From Bacillus nakamurai (lineage in GTDB: Bacteria; Bacillota; Bacilli; Bacillales; Bacillaceae), in contig NZ_LSAZ01000017.1 in the NCBI RefSeq assembly GCF_001584325.1, positions 1 through 64,000 on the forward strand: a stretch of DNA of 64,000 nt. Direction: 5' to 3'. The translations under genes and the position numbers were made by a program. Positions 26,221 through 35,811 of this stretch are shown here, piece after piece; position 1 is the first letter of the stretch, and each line of letters opens with the position of its first letter. The notes beneath the pieces are model-generated. The model searched no databases. It saw nothing but the letters and a program-made list of their open reading frames with translations, and was not told where the DNA came from.

Positions 26221-26994
26221 TTGCTAGTTGAGAAGAGAAGATTTCCGTCTCCCAGTCGGAACGTCCGCCTCTTTACGGTGTGTTATGTTTCTGAAGGATT
26301 AAAGGTGAAGGGGCTGCTGGCAGAGCCGGCTGTGCCTGGGGAGTATGACGGTTTTTTATATTTGCGAGGAGGCATTAAAAACGTCGGCATGGTTCGGCCG
26401 GGAAGAATCGTTCAATTCGCATCGCAAGGCTTTATCGTGTTTGCGCCTTTTTACAGAGGCAATCAGGGCGGTGAGGGCAATGAAGATTTTGCGGGAGAGG
26501 ACAGGGAAGATGCATTTTCCGCTTTCCGCCTGCTTCAAGAGCATCCGAGCGTAAGGAAAGGCAGAGTCCATATTTTCGGCTTTTCCCGCGGCGGGATTAT
26601 GGGGCTTTTGACTGCGATTGAAATGGGGCGCCAAGCGGCTTCGTTCGTCTCATGGGGCGGTGTCAGTGATATGGTGCTTACATATGAGGAGCGAAAAGAC
26701 TTGCGGCGAATGATGAAGCGGGTCATTGGCGGCACGCCGAAAAAGGTGCCGGACGAATATAAACGCCGCTCACCGTTTGAAAAAGTAAACTGCGTCCATG
26801 CTCCCGTGCTGCTCATTCATGGAGAGAAGGACCAAAATGTATCAATTGAACACGCCCGCATGATAGAAGAGAAGCTAAAAGAGGCGGACAAGCAGGTGGA
26901 AACATGGTATTACAGCGGTTTTACGCATTATTTTCCTCCAAAAGAAAACAGGCGCATCGTCCGGCAGCTTACCAAGTGGATGAAATCAAGGTAA
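26221..26994 (+). CDS. ytmA: S9/alpha-beta hydrolase YtmA
   Basis: A 257-residue serine hydrolase related to acylaminoacyl peptidases. It has nucleophile elbow IFGFSRGGIMG, acid LLIHGEKDQNV and histidine GFTHYFPP in the right order. The oxyanion region is FLYLRGG. No signal peptide, so cytoplasmic. TTG start at 26221 with AAGGAGG ten bases before. Substrate unknown; peptidase or esterase activity is inferred from fold. Divergent from ytlA. Confidence 0.85.
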   Translation: MLVEKRRFPSPSRNVRLFTVCYVSEGLKVKGLLAEPAVPGEYDGFLYLRGGIKNVGMVRPGRIVQFASQGFIVFAPFYRGNQGGEGNEDFAGEDREDAFSAFRLLQEHPSVRKGRVHIFGFSRGGIMGLLTAIEMGRQAASFVSWGGVSDMVLTYEERKDLRRMMKRVIGGTPKKVPDEYKRRSPFEKVNCVHAPVLLIHGEKDQNVSIEHARMIEEKLKEADKQVETWYYSGFTHYFPPKENRRIVRQLTKWMKSR

Positions 26995-27048
26995 GACCAA
27001 TGATTTATGGTATGATAAAGAAAAAGAGAACGAAAGGGGATTTTCATT

Positions 27049-27291
27049 TTGGGAATGCCTGTTGAATTTAATACAATGATTGTGACAAAAGGCAACGAAA
27101 AACGGATAGAGGAAAATATCTTCATCCTTGAAAAAGAGGGCTACCGCGTTTATCCTCTTGATATTCCGATGGACGTGCGTAAAACGAAAACAGGCGAGAA
27201 ATCGGGTACGGGAGAAGTCCAAAAGCTCGAATGGGCGAACGGACGGACAAGCATTACATACAGGCTCACCTCGCTTTACACCACAAATTAA
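27049..27291 (+). CDS. ytmB: YtmB, DUF2584 protein
   Basis: An 80-residue soluble protein of unknown function conserved in bacilli, with MPVEFNTMIVTKGNE near the start and WANGRTSITYRLTSLYTTN at the end. The TTG at 27049 sits 8 bases after AAAGGGGA; the ATG at 27055 is the alternative. An extended -10 (TGG-TATGAT, 27008-27016) lies upstream. It shares a terminator with convergent pckA. Confidence 0.85.
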   Translation: MGMPVEFNTMIVTKGNEKRIEENIFILEKEGYRVYPLDIPMDVRKTKTGEKSGTGEVQKLEWANGRTSITYRLTSLYTTN

Positions 27292-27293
27292 TG

Positions 27294-27335
27294 AACAAAA
27301 GCCAAGGGCATTTACGCCCTTGGCTTTTGTTGTTA
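27294..27335. terminator. bidirectional terminator of ytmB and pckA
   Basis: Perfect 16-bp stem AACAAAAGCCAAGGGC/GCCCTTGGCTTTTGTT, A-rich on one flank and T-rich on the other. It would stop transcription from both sides. Confidence 0.93.
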
Positions 27336-28916
27336 AACGAGAGGTCCGCCTGTTTTTGCAATTGAATCGGTATGTGAGAACTTTTTAAAGTTTTCCTTGA
27401 ACTCATGAGCGAGGAATAGCGCTTTTTCATTGTAAGCTGTTTTATCGCTCCATGTGTTTTCAGGCTGAAGGACATGATCGGGCACGCCTGGGACATGAAC
27501 AGGGCTGTGGAGACCGAAGATGCTGTCTGTCACCATGTCTGTCTGATCCAGTTTGCCTTCAATAGCCGCTTTTACCATCGCTCTCGTGTAGGACAGCTTC
27601 ATACGCTCTCCCTCACCGTATCCCCCGCCGGTCCAGCCTGTGTTAACAAGGAAGACCTGAACGCCGTGCTCATCGATTTTCTTCCCGAGCATTTCGGCAT
27701 ATACGTGAGCCGGAAGCGGAAGAAACGGAGAACCGAAGCATGTTGAGAAAGTCGTTTGCGGAGATGTCACTCCGCGCTCGGTTCCGGCAAGCTTACTGGT
27801 GTACCCGCTTAAGAAATGGTACATCGCCTGTTCTTTCGTCAATTTGCTGATCGGAGGCAGCACACCGAACGCGTCCGCCGTTAAAAAGACGATGGCAGAC
27901 GGGTGCCCGGCGATGCTTGGAGACACGATATTGCCGATCATTTCAATCGGATATGCCGCTCTTGTGTTTTCCGTGTAGAAGGAATTATCGTAATCCGCCT
28001 CATGCGTCTTATCGTCAATCACAACATTTTCAAGAACTGACCCGAAGCGGATCGCGTTGAAAATCTGCGGTTCCTTTTCTTCACTCAAGTTGATACATTT
28101 AGCGTAGCAGCCGCCCTCGATGTTAAACACGCCGGAGTGTGACCAGCCGTGCTCATCATCACCGATCAATTTGCGGTTTGCATCTGCTGAGAGTGTCGTT
28201 TTTCCGGTGCCGGAAAGTCCGAAGAACAGGGCGACATCGCCTTTTTCCCCGACGTTGGCTGAGCAGTGCATCGGCAGGATATCCTGTGCGGGCAGCAGGA
28301 AATTCATAATGGAGAATATCGATTTTTTCATTTCTCCGGCATATTCCGTTCCGCCGATTAAAATGACACGTTTTTCGAAAGAAACGATAATAAACGTCTC
28401 AGAATGTGTGCCGTCAGTTTCCGGGTCCGCTTTGAAATGCGGGGCGGAAAGTATGGTAAACGGCTGAACCCCGGTGTCTCTTTCGTCTGTCTCAGGTCTG
28501 ATAAACAGCTGGCGTGCGAATAAATTATGCCATGCAAATTCATTTACGACCGTAATCGGCAGTCGGTATTTTTCATCAGCACCTGCGAATCCTTCAAATA
28601 CAAACAGTTCATCCCGCTGTTTTAAATAGCTGACGACTTTTGAATACAGCCGTTCGAACGCTTCTTCAGAAATAGGCTGGTTCACCGGTCCCCAATCAAT
28701 CTGATCTTCTGTGCTTTTTTCCCTGACGATAAATTTATCTTTAGGAGAACGGCCGGTGTATGCGCCGGTAGTCGCACGGACAGCACCCGTTGATGTTAAT
28801 GTTCCTTCATTTCGGCTGATCACTTTTTCGGTAAGTCTTGGGGCGGATAAATTATGATGTACATTCGGACTTCCGAGTAACGCTTGTAAGTCTGCGGTTA
28901 AATCAACTAATTTCAT
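27333..28916 (-). CDS. pckA: ATP-dependent phosphoenolpyruvate carboxykinase
   Basis: Converts oxaloacetate plus ATP to PEP, CO2 and ADP, the committed step of gluconeogenesis. 527 residues, as in B. subtilis. The P-loop [15 protein letters not shown], metal site LIGDDEHGW, the HCSANVG region and [12 protein letters not shown] are all present. The frame is open to 28976, but GGAAGG before the ATG at 28916 sets the start. Monocistronic, repressed on glucose in B. subtilis by CcpN, whose box is visible upstream. Confidence 0.97.
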   Translation of the reverse strand: MKLVDLTADLQALLGSPNVHHNLSAPRLTEKVISRNEGTLTSTGAVRATTGAYTGRSPKDKFIVREKSTEDQIDWGPVNQPISEEAFERLYSKVVSYLKQRDELFVFEGFAGADEKYRLPITVVNEFAWHNLFARQLFIRPETDERDTGVQPFTILSAPHFKADPETDGTHSETFIIVSFEKRVILIGGTEYAGEMKKSIFSIMNFLLPAQDILPMHCSANVGEKGDVALFFGLSGTGKTTLSADANRKLIGDDEHGWSHSGVFNIEGGCYAKCINLSEEKEPQIFNAIRFGSVLENVVIDDKTHEADYDNSFYTENTRAAYPIEMIGNIVSPSIAGHPSAIVFLTADAFGVLPPISKLTKEQAMYHFLSGYTSKLAGTERGVTSPQTTFSTCFGSPFLPLPAHVYAEMLGKKIDEHGVQVFLVNTGWTGGGYGEGERMKLSYTRAMVKAAIEGKLDQTDMVTDSIFGLHSPVHVPGVPDHVLQPENTWSDKTAYNEKALFLAHEFKENFKKFSHTDSIAKTGGPLV

Positions 28917-28964
28917 AAAAACCTTCCTTTGCCGGTTTATTTGTGTTTCGCTGAATGTGAAATT

Positions 28965-28993
28965 AGTATAACACATATCTAAAAATAGTCTAT
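28965..28993 (-). promoter_or_regulatory. pckA promoter with CcpN-type operator
   Basis: On the minus strand TGTGTTATACT (28975-28965) fits the CcpN consensus TRTGHYATAYW exactly and contains the -10 TATACT. A weak -35 (TAGACT or ATAGAC) lies 16-17 bp upstream. CcpN is a known repressor of pckA and gapB. Confidence 0.7.
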
Positions 28994-29067
28994 ACTATTT
29001 ATTATTTTTTGTTTGTGTTTTTTCCATTGCTTTCCGAAATAAAGGCGCGTAATCGCTTTAATTCATA

Positions 29068-29097
29068 TTGACACCTTAAACACTTTTACGATAAGAT
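29068..29097 (+). promoter_or_regulatory. metK promoter
   Basis: TTGACA, 18 bp, TAAGAT, located just before the SAM riboswitch. Confidence 0.65.
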
Positions 29098-29114
29098 ATT
29101 TCATTGAGCGGATA

Positions 29115-29254
29115 CTCTTATCCCGAGCTGGCGGAGGGACAGGCCCGATGAAGCCCAGCAACCGGTTTCTCTGTTAAAAAGCATGTGGAAACACTGTGAG
29201 AAACCAAGGTGCTAACCTGATGCAAGGTTCAATATTTTCCTTGAGCGATAAGAG
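29115..29254 (+). ncRNA. SAM-I (S-box) riboswitch aptamer
   Basis: P1 CTCTTATC/GATAAGAG encloses the classic core: GAGCTGGCGGAGGGAC, GGCCCGATGAAGCCC-AGCAACC, then AAGGTGCTAACCTG. SAM binding stabilises the aptamer and favours the terminator that follows, lowering MetK when SAM is plentiful. Confidence 0.97.
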
Positions 29255-29270
29255 TGAAAGGCACACAAAC

Positions 29271-29312
29271 CAAACCCTTTCCTCGAGTGGAAAAGGTTTT
29301 TTTATTTCATAA
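29271..29312 (+). terminator. SAM riboswitch expression-platform terminator
   Basis: Stem AACCCTTTCC/GGAAAAGGTT with one C-A mismatch, loop TCGAGT and T7. It lies directly after the aptamer. Confidence 0.9.
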
Positions 29313-29424
29313 AATATGCCAATTAACATTCTCTGATATAGTATGACATTGTATTAAGAGGGAGCGAGTTCCGTATCATATGAGAAGATCTTGGGAAGGA
29401 TCTTTTTTCAGGAGGAAAAAATTT

Positions 29425-30627
29425 ATGAGTAAAAACCGTCGTTTATTTACATCTGAATCAGTTACTGAAGGGCATCCGGATAAAATCTGTGATCAAATTT
29501 CTGACAGCATTTTAGATGAAATTTTGAAAAATGACCCTAACGCGCGCGTAGCCTGCGAAACATCTGTAACGACAGGCTTAGTGCTGGTCAGCGGAGAGAT
29601 TACAACATCAACATACGTTGACATTCCGAAAACGGTCCGTGAAACGATTAAAGAAATCGGCTATACACGCGCCAAATACGGATTTGATGCGGAAACTTGC
29701 GCTGTTTTAACGTCAATTGACGAACAGTCAGCAGATATCGCGATGGGAGTAGACCAAGCGCTTGAAGCACGTGAAGGCACAATGAGCGATGCTGAAATCG
29801 AAGCAATCGGAGCGGGAGACCAAGGCTTGATGTTCGGTTATGCATGTAATGAGACGAAAGAGCTTATGCCGCTTCCGATCTCACTGGCCCATAAATTGGC
29901 CCGCCGTTTAAGCGAAGTCCGCAAAGAAGACATCCTTCCGTACCTTCGCCCGGACGGTAAAACACAAGTAACAGTTGAATATGATGAAAACAACAAGCCG
30001 GTCCGCATCGATGCGATCGTTATTTCCACTCAGCACCACCCTGAAATCACGCTTGAGCAAATTCAGCGCAATCTGAAAGAGCATGTCATTAACCCGGTCG
30101 TTCCTGAGGAACTGATTGATGAAGAAACAAAATACTTCATTAACCCGACAGGACGCTTTGTTATCGGCGGACCTCAAGGTGACGCTGGGCTTACAGGGCG
30201 TAAGATCATCGTTGATACATACGGCGGCTATGCACGCCACGGCGGCGGCGCGTTCTCCGGTAAGGATGCGACGAAGGTAGACCGTTCTGCGGCATACGCA
30301 GCCAGATATGTAGCGAAAAACATTGTTGCCGCCGGCCTTGCGGATTCTTGCGAAGTGCAGCTTGCATACGCAATCGGCGTTGCGCAGCCTGTTTCCATTT
30401 CAATCAATACATTTGATACCGGAAAAGCTTCTGAAGAAAAGCTGATTGAAGTCGTGCGCAGCAACTTCGATCTGAGACCGGCCGGCATTATTAAAATGCT
30501 TGACCTGCGCCGCCCGATCTATAAGCAAACGGCTGCTTACGGCCACTTCGGACGTCATGACGTGGATCTTCCTTGGGAGCGTACTGACAAGGCGGAAACG
30601 CTTCGCAAAGAAGCGCTAGGAGAATAA
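29425..30627 (+). CDS. metK: S-adenosylmethionine synthase MetK
   Basis: A 400-residue enzyme making SAM from methionine and ATP. Visible motifs are [19 protein letters not shown], the [12 protein letters not shown] signature, the P-loop-like [16 protein letters not shown] and [18 protein letters not shown] lies 9 bases before the ATG at 29425; the frame is open to 29380, but that part is leader. It is controlled by the SAM riboswitch. Its product feeds YtqA and YtqB and, through LuxS, the methyl cycle in this same window. Confidence 0.98.
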   Translation: MSKNRRLFTSESVTEGHPDKICDQISDSILDEILKNDPNARVACETSVTTGLVLVSGEITTSTYVDIPKTVRETIKEIGYTRAKYGFDAETCAVLTSIDEQSADIAMGVDQALEAREGTMSDAEIEAIGAGDQGLMFGYACNETKELMPLPISLAHKLARRLSEVRKEDILPYLRPDGKTQVTVEYDENNKPVRIDAIVISTQHHPEITLEQIQRNLKEHVINPVVPEELIDEETKYFINPTGRFVIGGPQGDAGLTGRKIIVDTYGGYARHGGGAFSGKDATKVDRSAAYAARYVAKNIVAAGLADSCEVQLAYAIGVAQPVSISINTFDTGKASEEKLIEVVRSNFDLRPAGIIKMLDLRRPIYKQTAAYGHFGRHDVDLPWERTDKAETLRKEALGE

Positions 30628-30633
30628 TTATAT

Positions 30634-30661
30634 AGCCGCTTACTTAAGCGGCTTTCCCTTT
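30634..30661 (+). terminator. terminator of metK
   Basis: Stem AGCCGCTT/AAGCGGCT with a 4-base loop, then TTCCCTTTTT. Confidence 0.8.
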
Positions 30662-30771
30662 TTGTAGATGCTGTCATGTTTATTTTTTTACATAACGTGA
30701 AACAAATGATTGAGCAAAGCGTCTATAAAAAGGGGGTCCAATTAGAAAATTACACTTATGGAGGCTATACT

Positions 30772-32670
30772 ATGTGTGGATTTGTCGGTGTTTTTAATAA
30801 GCATCCATTAACTCAAACCGCAGATCAAGAAGAGCTAATCAAACAAATGAACCAAATGATCGTTCACCGCGGTCCTGACAGCGATGGGTATTATCATGAT
30901 GAGCACGTCGGATTCGGCTTCAGACGGCTCAGTATTATTGATGTAGAAAATGGCGGACAGCCTTTATCATATGAAGATGAAAAATATTGGATCATTTTTA
31001 ACGGCGAAATTTATAACTATATTGAATTGAGAGAAGAGCTCGAAGCGAAGGGCTACACTTTCAATACTGATTCCGATACCGAAGTTCTGCTTGCGACATA
31101 CCGCCATTATAAAGAAGAAGCGGCTTCAAAGCTTCGCGGAATGTTTGCGTTTCTGATTTGGAACAAAGCTGACCAAGTCATGTACGGCGCGAGAGACCCG
31201 TTCGGAATCAAACCGCTGTACTATACAACGATCCAAGACAAGGTGTATTTTGCTTCTGAAAGAAAAAGTTTAATGGCCGCTCAGAACGGAATTGATCTTG
31301 ATACAGCTTCTTTACAGCAATATATGTCTTTCCAATTCGTTCCTGAACCAGGCACGCTTGATGCTGAAGTGAAAAAAGTGGAGCCGGGCAGCCAGTTTAC
31401 GATCCGTCCGGAAGGCGATATTGCGTTTAAAACGTATTTCAAAGCGAACTTCAAGCCTGTTCAGTCAGATGAAGATAAGCTTGTGAAGGAAGTCAGAGAC
31501 GCGATTTTTGACTCTGTTAAAGTTCATATGAGAAGTGACGTTCCTGTCGGCTCGTTTCTTTCCGGCGGTATTGACTCTTCTTTTATCGTCTCTGTGGCGA
31601 AAGAATTTCACCCAAATCTTAAAACGTTTTCTGTCGGCTTTGAACAGCAGGGCTTCAGTGAAGTTGATGTAGCGAAGGAAACAGCCGCTGCGCTCGGTAT
31701 CGAAAACATCAGCAAGGTCATTTCTCCTGAGGAGTATATGAACGAGCTTCCGAAAATCGTATGGCACTTTGATGATCCGCTTGCAGATCCCGCGGCGATT
31801 CCGTTGTATTTCGTTGCGAAAGAAGCGAAGAAGCATGTAACGGTTGCGTTATCCGGGGAGGGTGCTGACGAGTTATTCGGCGGTTATAACATTTACCGTG
31901 AGCCGCTGTCCCTTAAACCGTTTGAACGCATTCCGTCCGGCTTGAAAAAAATGCTTCTTCATGTGGCTGCTGTCATGCCTGAGGGAATGAGAGGAAAAAG
32001 CCTCTTAGTCCGCGGCTGTACACCGCTTGAAGATCGTTATATCGGCAACGCGAAAATTTTTGAAGAGCCTGTGAAGAAACAGCTGCTGAAACATTATAAC
32101 CCGCAGCTTTCATACCGTGATGTGACGAAGCCGTACTTTACGGAAAGCAGCACATACAGTGATATTAATAAAATGCAGTATGTCGACATTCATACGTGGA
32201 TGCGCGGCGATATTTTGTTAAAGGCTGATAAAATGACGATGGCGAATTCATTGGAATTGCGTGTGCCGTTCCTTGATAAAGTCGTGTTCGATGTGGCTTC
32301 TAAAATTCCTGATGAACTGAAAACGAAAAACGGCACGACGAAGTACCTCTTGCGTAAAGCCGCAGAAGGGGTAGTGCCTGACCATGTGCTTAACCGCAAA
32401 AAACTCGGCTTCCCTGTGCCGATCCGCCATTGGCTGAAAAATGAAATGAACGAATGGGTGCGTAATATCATTCGTGAAAGTGAAACGGACGCTTACATTG
32501 AAAAGGACTATGTTCTTCAGCTTCTTGAAGACCATTGTGCCGACAGAGCGGACAACAGCCGTAAAATCTGGACGGTGCTGATCTTTATGATCTGGCACAG
32601 CATTAATGTTGAAAAACGTCTCGTGCCCGAAGAGCTGAACCACCAGCCGAAAGAAGTCATTTTCGTTTAA
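30772..32670 (+). CDS. asnB: glutamine-hydrolysing asparagine synthetase AsnB
   Basis: A 632-residue enzyme. The N-terminal Ntn glutaminase has nucleophile Cys2 (MCGFVGVF), RRLSIID and FNGEIYN. The C-terminal synthetase has the PP-loop SFLSGGIDSSF and the ALSGEGADELFGGY motif. The start at 30772 is fixed by Cys2 and by GGAGG upstream. B. subtilis has three asn synthetases, and AsnB is the vegetative one. It can amidate aspartate and has been tied to peptidoglycan mDAP amidation in B. subtilis, which is literature from memory. Confidence 0.96.
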   Translation: MCGFVGVFNKHPLTQTADQEELIKQMNQMIVHRGPDSDGYYHDEHVGFGFRRLSIIDVENGGQPLSYEDEKYWIIFNGEIYNYIELREELEAKGYTFNTDSDTEVLLATYRHYKEEAASKLRGMFAFLIWNKADQVMYGARDPFGIKPLYYTTIQDKVYFASERKSLMAAQNGIDLDTASLQQYMSFQFVPEPGTLDAEVKKVEPGSQFTIRPEGDIAFKTYFKANFKPVQSDEDKLVKEVRDAIFDSVKVHMRSDVPVGSFLSGGIDSSFIVSVAKEFHPNLKTFSVGFEQQGFSEVDVAKETAAALGIENISKVISPEEYMNELPKIVWHFDDPLADPAAIPLYFVAKEAKKHVTVALSGEGADELFGGYNIYREPLSLKPFERIPSGLKKMLLHVAAVMPEGMRGKSLLVRGCTPLEDRYIGNAKIFEEPVKKQLLKHYNPQLSYRDVTKPYFTESSTYSDINKMQYVDIHTWMRGDILLKADKMTMANSLELRVPFLDKVVFDVASKIPDELKTKNGTTKYLLRKAAEGVVPDHVLNRKKLGFPVPIRHWLKNEMNEWVRNIIRESETDAYIEKDYVLQLLEDHCADRADNSRKIWTVLIFMIWHSINVEKRLVPEELNHQPKEVIFV

Positions 32671-32675
32671 TAAAG

Positions 32676-32707
32676 AAGGCTTTCGATATTTGTCGAAAGC
32701 CTTTTTT
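32676..32707 (+). terminator. terminator of asnB
   Basis: Perfect 11-bp stem AAGGCTTTCGA/TCGAAAGCCTT and T6. Confidence 0.93.
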
Positions 32708-32753
32708 CTATAGATTTCTAATCCGTCTATTCCGCTTTGATTTTGATAAAGTA

Positions 32754-32782
32754 TTACACAATATTCAGAAAAGAGTTATAAT
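32754..32782 (+). promoter_or_regulatory. ytnA promoter
   Basis: TTACAC, 17 bp, TATAAT, followed by a 90-nt leader to ytnA. Confidence 0.65.
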
Positions 32783-32871
32783 AGGACTAATCGGGTGTCT
32801 GCCGGAAAGCGTTTTCTGGCTATTTCGTCTCGGTTTATGTTGTTCTCTGTCAAAATCAGGGGGGGAGAGTT

Positions 32872-34275
32872 ATGCAAAACAAAGGAAAAACGCTGCATCG
32901 CGGATTAGAGGAGAGGCATATTTCACTCATGTCTCTAGGTGCCGCGATTGGAGTCGGCTTGTTTCTCGGATCAGCTTCTGCCATTAAGCTTGCCGGGCCG
33001 GGAATTTTAGCCGCTTACGCCTGCAGCGGGCTTATTATGTTTTTTATTATGCGGGCATTAGGGGAAATGGCGATTCAAAAGCCTGTAGCCGGATCTTTCA
33101 GCAGATATGCGCGGGATTATTTAGGCCCTCTCGCCGGGTTTTTAACGGGCTGGAACTATTGGTTTTTATGGGTCGTAACCTGTATGGCGGAAATTACGGC
33201 GGTAGGCATTTACATGGGCTACTGGTTCCCGGACGTACCGGCATGGATTTGGGCGCTTGCGGCGCTTGTCATTATGACGGCTGTCAACTTTTTGGCGGTT
33301 AAAGCATACGGTGAGCTTGAATTTTGGTTTGCGCTCATCAAGGTCGCTGCGATCCTCTCCATGATCGCGATCGGTTTAGTCATGATCGTGTTCGGGCTCG
33401 GTAACGGGGGCGTGGCGCTGGGCATCAGTAATTTGTGGAGTCACGGCGGCTTTTTCCCGAACGGGATAAAAGGGGTGCTGCTGTCGCTTCAAATGGTCAT
33501 GTTTGCTTATCTCGGTATTGAATTAATCGGCGTAACAGCCGGTGAAGTCAAAAACCCGCAAAAATCACTGGCGAGGGCCATTGATACTGTCTTTTGGCGT
33601 ATTCTCATTTTTTATGTCGGTGCTTTGTTTGTTATTATGTCTATTTACCCTTGGCAGGAAATCGGTTCAGCAGGAAGCCCCTTTGTTCTTACGTTTGAAA
33701 AAGTGGGAATCCCCGCAGCTGCCGGCATTATTAATTTTGTCGTATTGACAGCGGCGCTTTCTTCCTGCAACAGCGGGATTTTCAGCACGGGCCGCATGCT
33801 TTTTAACCTTGCGGAACAAAACGAAGCTCCCAAAGCCTACGGAACGGTCACAAAAGGCGGCGTGCCGGGAAAAGCGGTATTGGTTTCGGCAGGCGCATTA
33901 TGCATCGGGGTTATTTTAAACTACGTGGTGCCGGCGAAAGTATTCACGTGGGTGACAAGCATTGCGACGTTCGGAGCGATTTGGACGTGGGCGATTATTT
34001 TGCTTTCTCAATTGAAATATCGTAAAAGTTTACAGCCGGAAGAGCGTAAAAAACTGAAATATAAAATGCCTTTATATCCTTTTTCCTCATACATCTCACT
34101 GGCATTTCTCGCTTTTGTGGTTGTGCTGATGGCTTATAACGCGGAGACAAGAGTCGCCGTGATTATCGGCCCTATCTGGTTTTGTATCCTATTAGCGGTG
34201 TACTACGGAAAAGGATTCCATAAAAGGAAACATGTGAGTCTGGAAACAGGGCAAACATTCGCCGAAAAAGCATAA
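32872..34275 (+). CDS. ytnA: amino acid permease YtnA
   Basis: A 467-residue APC-superfamily (AAT family) transporter with twelve predicted membrane spans. Family signatures are RGLEERHISLMSLGAAIGVGLFLGS at the N-terminus, with the Gly-rich substrate loop, and the loop MFAYLGIELIGVTAGEVKNP. The close relatives are proline and aromatic or histidine permeases, so the substrate is an amino acid of unknown identity. GGGGGAGAG precedes the ATG. Monocistronic. Confidence 0.9.
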   Translation: MQNKGKTLHRGLEERHISLMSLGAAIGVGLFLGSASAIKLAGPGILAAYACSGLIMFFIMRALGEMAIQKPVAGSFSRYARDYLGPLAGFLTGWNYWFLWVVTCMAEITAVGIYMGYWFPDVPAWIWALAALVIMTAVNFLAVKAYGELEFWFALIKVAAILSMIAIGLVMIVFGLGNGGVALGISNLWSHGGFFPNGIKGVLLSLQMVMFAYLGIELIGVTAGEVKNPQKSLARAIDTVFWRILIFYVGALFVIMSIYPWQEIGSAGSPFVLTFEKVGIPAAAGIINFVVLTAALSSCNSGIFSTGRMLFNLAEQNEAPKAYGTVTKGGVPGKAVLVSAGALCIGVILNYVVPAKVFTWVTSIATFGAIWTWAIILLSQLKYRKSLQPEERKKLKYKMPLYPFSSYISLAFLAFVVVLMAYNAETRVAVIIGPIWFCILLAVYYGKGFHKRKHVSLETGQTFAEKA

Positions 34276-34277
34276 AG

Positions 34278-34307
34278 AAAGAGCCCTGCTGAACGGGCTC
34301 TTTTTTC
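34278..34307 (+). terminator. terminator of ytnA
   Basis: Stem AGAGCCC/GGGCTCT and T6. Confidence 0.9.
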
Positions 34308-34449
34308 ATAGGATCTCGGTGATCGGGGAAGAATAAAACAAATTCCTGAACATTTTGTTTCTGTTTTTTTTACAATCGTAAAAACGCAAATGGTTTTCGC
34401 TTAAATAATATTTTGAAAAATGGTACAGTAGTTAAACAAAGCTGATTTT

Positions 34450-34968
34450 TTATTTCTCTTGCAGTGTTTTATAGTATCGGCCTTTTTCAACATATTCCGT
34501 TCTGATTCTTTCCATGTCCTGTATGTCTTCTTCCGTCAGCCGGCGAATGACCTTTGCGGGCCGGCCGAACGCGAGACAGCCGGGCGGAATCGTTTTGCCC
34601 GGAGGAACGAGGCTTCCGGCGCCGATAAACGCGCCTTCTCCGATTTCAGCTCCATCAAGAATGACGGAGCCCATACCGATTAAAGCATTCTTTCTGATGA
34701 TTGCGCTGTGCAGTGTAACCTGATGCCCGATTGTGGCGTCATCTTCTATAAGAAGCGCGCGGCCCGGACTTTGATGAAGGCAGCTTAAGTCTTGGATATT
34801 GACTCTTTTTCCGATTCTTGTCGGCGCCACATCTCCCCGAATGACTGCCGAGAACCAAATGCTCGATTGTTCTCCGATAACAACGTCGCCGGTGATGACG
34901 GCGTTATCCGCGATAAATGCTTCAGGGTGGATGTCCGGCGTGAATTGTTTATAAGGGTAGATAATCAT
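34450..34968 (-). CDS. ytoA: gamma-carbonic-anhydrase-like hexapeptide protein YtoA
   Basis: A 172-residue left-handed beta-helix protein with hexapeptide repeats (ADNAVITGDVVIGEQSSIWF, DDATIGHQVTL, KNALIGMGSVILDGAEIG). Zinc-ligand histidines of the gamma-carbonic anhydrase family are visible in IGHQVTLHSAII. Activity is not assured, since many relatives (CaiE/PaaY) have other or unknown roles. An ATG two codons upstream (34974) touches the AAGAAGG site, so the ATG at 34968 is preferred. Divergent from ytpA. Confidence 0.87.
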   Translation of the reverse strand: MIIYPYKQFTPDIHPEAFIADNAVITGDVVIGEQSSIWFSAVIRGDVAPTRIGKRVNIQDLSCLHQSPGRALLIEDDATIGHQVTLHSAIIRKNALIGMGSVILDGAEIGEGAFIGAGSLVPPGKTIPPGCLAFGRPAKVIRRLTEEDIQDMERIRTEYVEKGRYYKTLQEK

Positions 34969-35011
34969 TCTCATCCTTCTTTCTTAATAAATATCGTAAG
35001 AGGTGAACAGT

Positions 35012-35791
35012 ATGTGGACTTGGAAAGCAGACAGTCCTGTCGGTACGATTGTCATTATCCACGGGGCAAGCGAATACCACGGACGGTATAAATGGTTAAT
35101 TGAAATGTGGAGATCTTCCGGTTATAACGTTGTGATCGGCGATTTGCCCGGTCAGGGAACATCCACCCGCGCCAGGGGGCATATTCGCTCTTTCCAAGAA
35201 TACATTGATGAAGTAGATATATGGATTGATCAAGCGAGAACGCTTGAGGCGCCCGTTTTTCTTTTGGGCCACAGCATGGGCGGGCTGATTGCGATAGAAT
35301 GGTTTAAACAGCAGAGAAATCCCCGCATTACGGCACTTATTTTATCATCACCTTGTCTGGGGCTGCAAATTAAAGTGAATAAAGTGCTTGATTTCGCGTC
35401 AAAAGGACTGAATGTCCTCGCGCCCTCCCTCAGGGTGGATTCCGGATTATCTCCGGATATGGCGACTCGGAATGCGGAAATGGTTGAAGCGGATGTAAAC
35501 GACTCTTTATATGTCACAAAGGTATCTGTAAGATGGTACAGAGAGCTTTTAAAAACCATTGACGCCGCTATGGTGCCGACCGATGCTTTTTTAAAGGTGC
35601 CGCTTCTTCTCATGCAGGGCGGCGATGATAAAATTGTCGATAAAATCAAGGTCCGCAAATGGTTTTCCGGCGTGGCTTCCCATAATAAATCTTACAGGGA
35701 GTGGGAAGGGCTTTATCATGAAATTTTTAATGAACCTGAAAGAGACGATGTTTTTAAGGCAGCAAAAGCCTTTACAGATCAGTATATTTGA
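35012..35791 (+). CDS. ytpA: phospholipase YtpA (bacilysocin formation)
   Basis: A 259-residue monoacylglycerol-lipase-like alpha/beta hydrolase. Motifs: IIHGASEYHGRY, nucleophile LLGHSMGGL, acid LMQGGDDKIVD and His in GLYHEIFNE. In B. subtilis YtpA is linked to the lysophospholipid antibiotic bacilysocin, which is family knowledge. The ATG at 35012 follows AAGAGGTG; a GTG three codons earlier lies inside that site. It is 20 nt before ytpB, so the two are co-transcribed. Confidence 0.9.
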   Translation: MWTWKADSPVGTIVIIHGASEYHGRYKWLIEMWRSSGYNVVIGDLPGQGTSTRARGHIRSFQEYIDEVDIWIDQARTLEAPVFLLGHSMGGLIAIEWFKQQRNPRITALILSSPCLGLQIKVNKVLDFASKGLNVLAPSLRVDSGLSPDMATRNAEMVEADVNDSLYVTKVSVRWYRELLKTIDAAMVPTDAFLKVPLLLMQGGDDKIVDKIKVRKWFSGVASHNKSYREWEGLYHEIFNEPERDDVFKAAKAFTDQYI

Positions 35792-35811
35792 ATTCATTGG
35801 GGGTGCATGTG

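Noticed and set aside
29380-29424. N-terminal extension of MetK from an upstream ATG
   Set aside because: The extension lies in the leader, has no Shine-Dalgarno and would exceed the family length. AGGAGG points to 29425.
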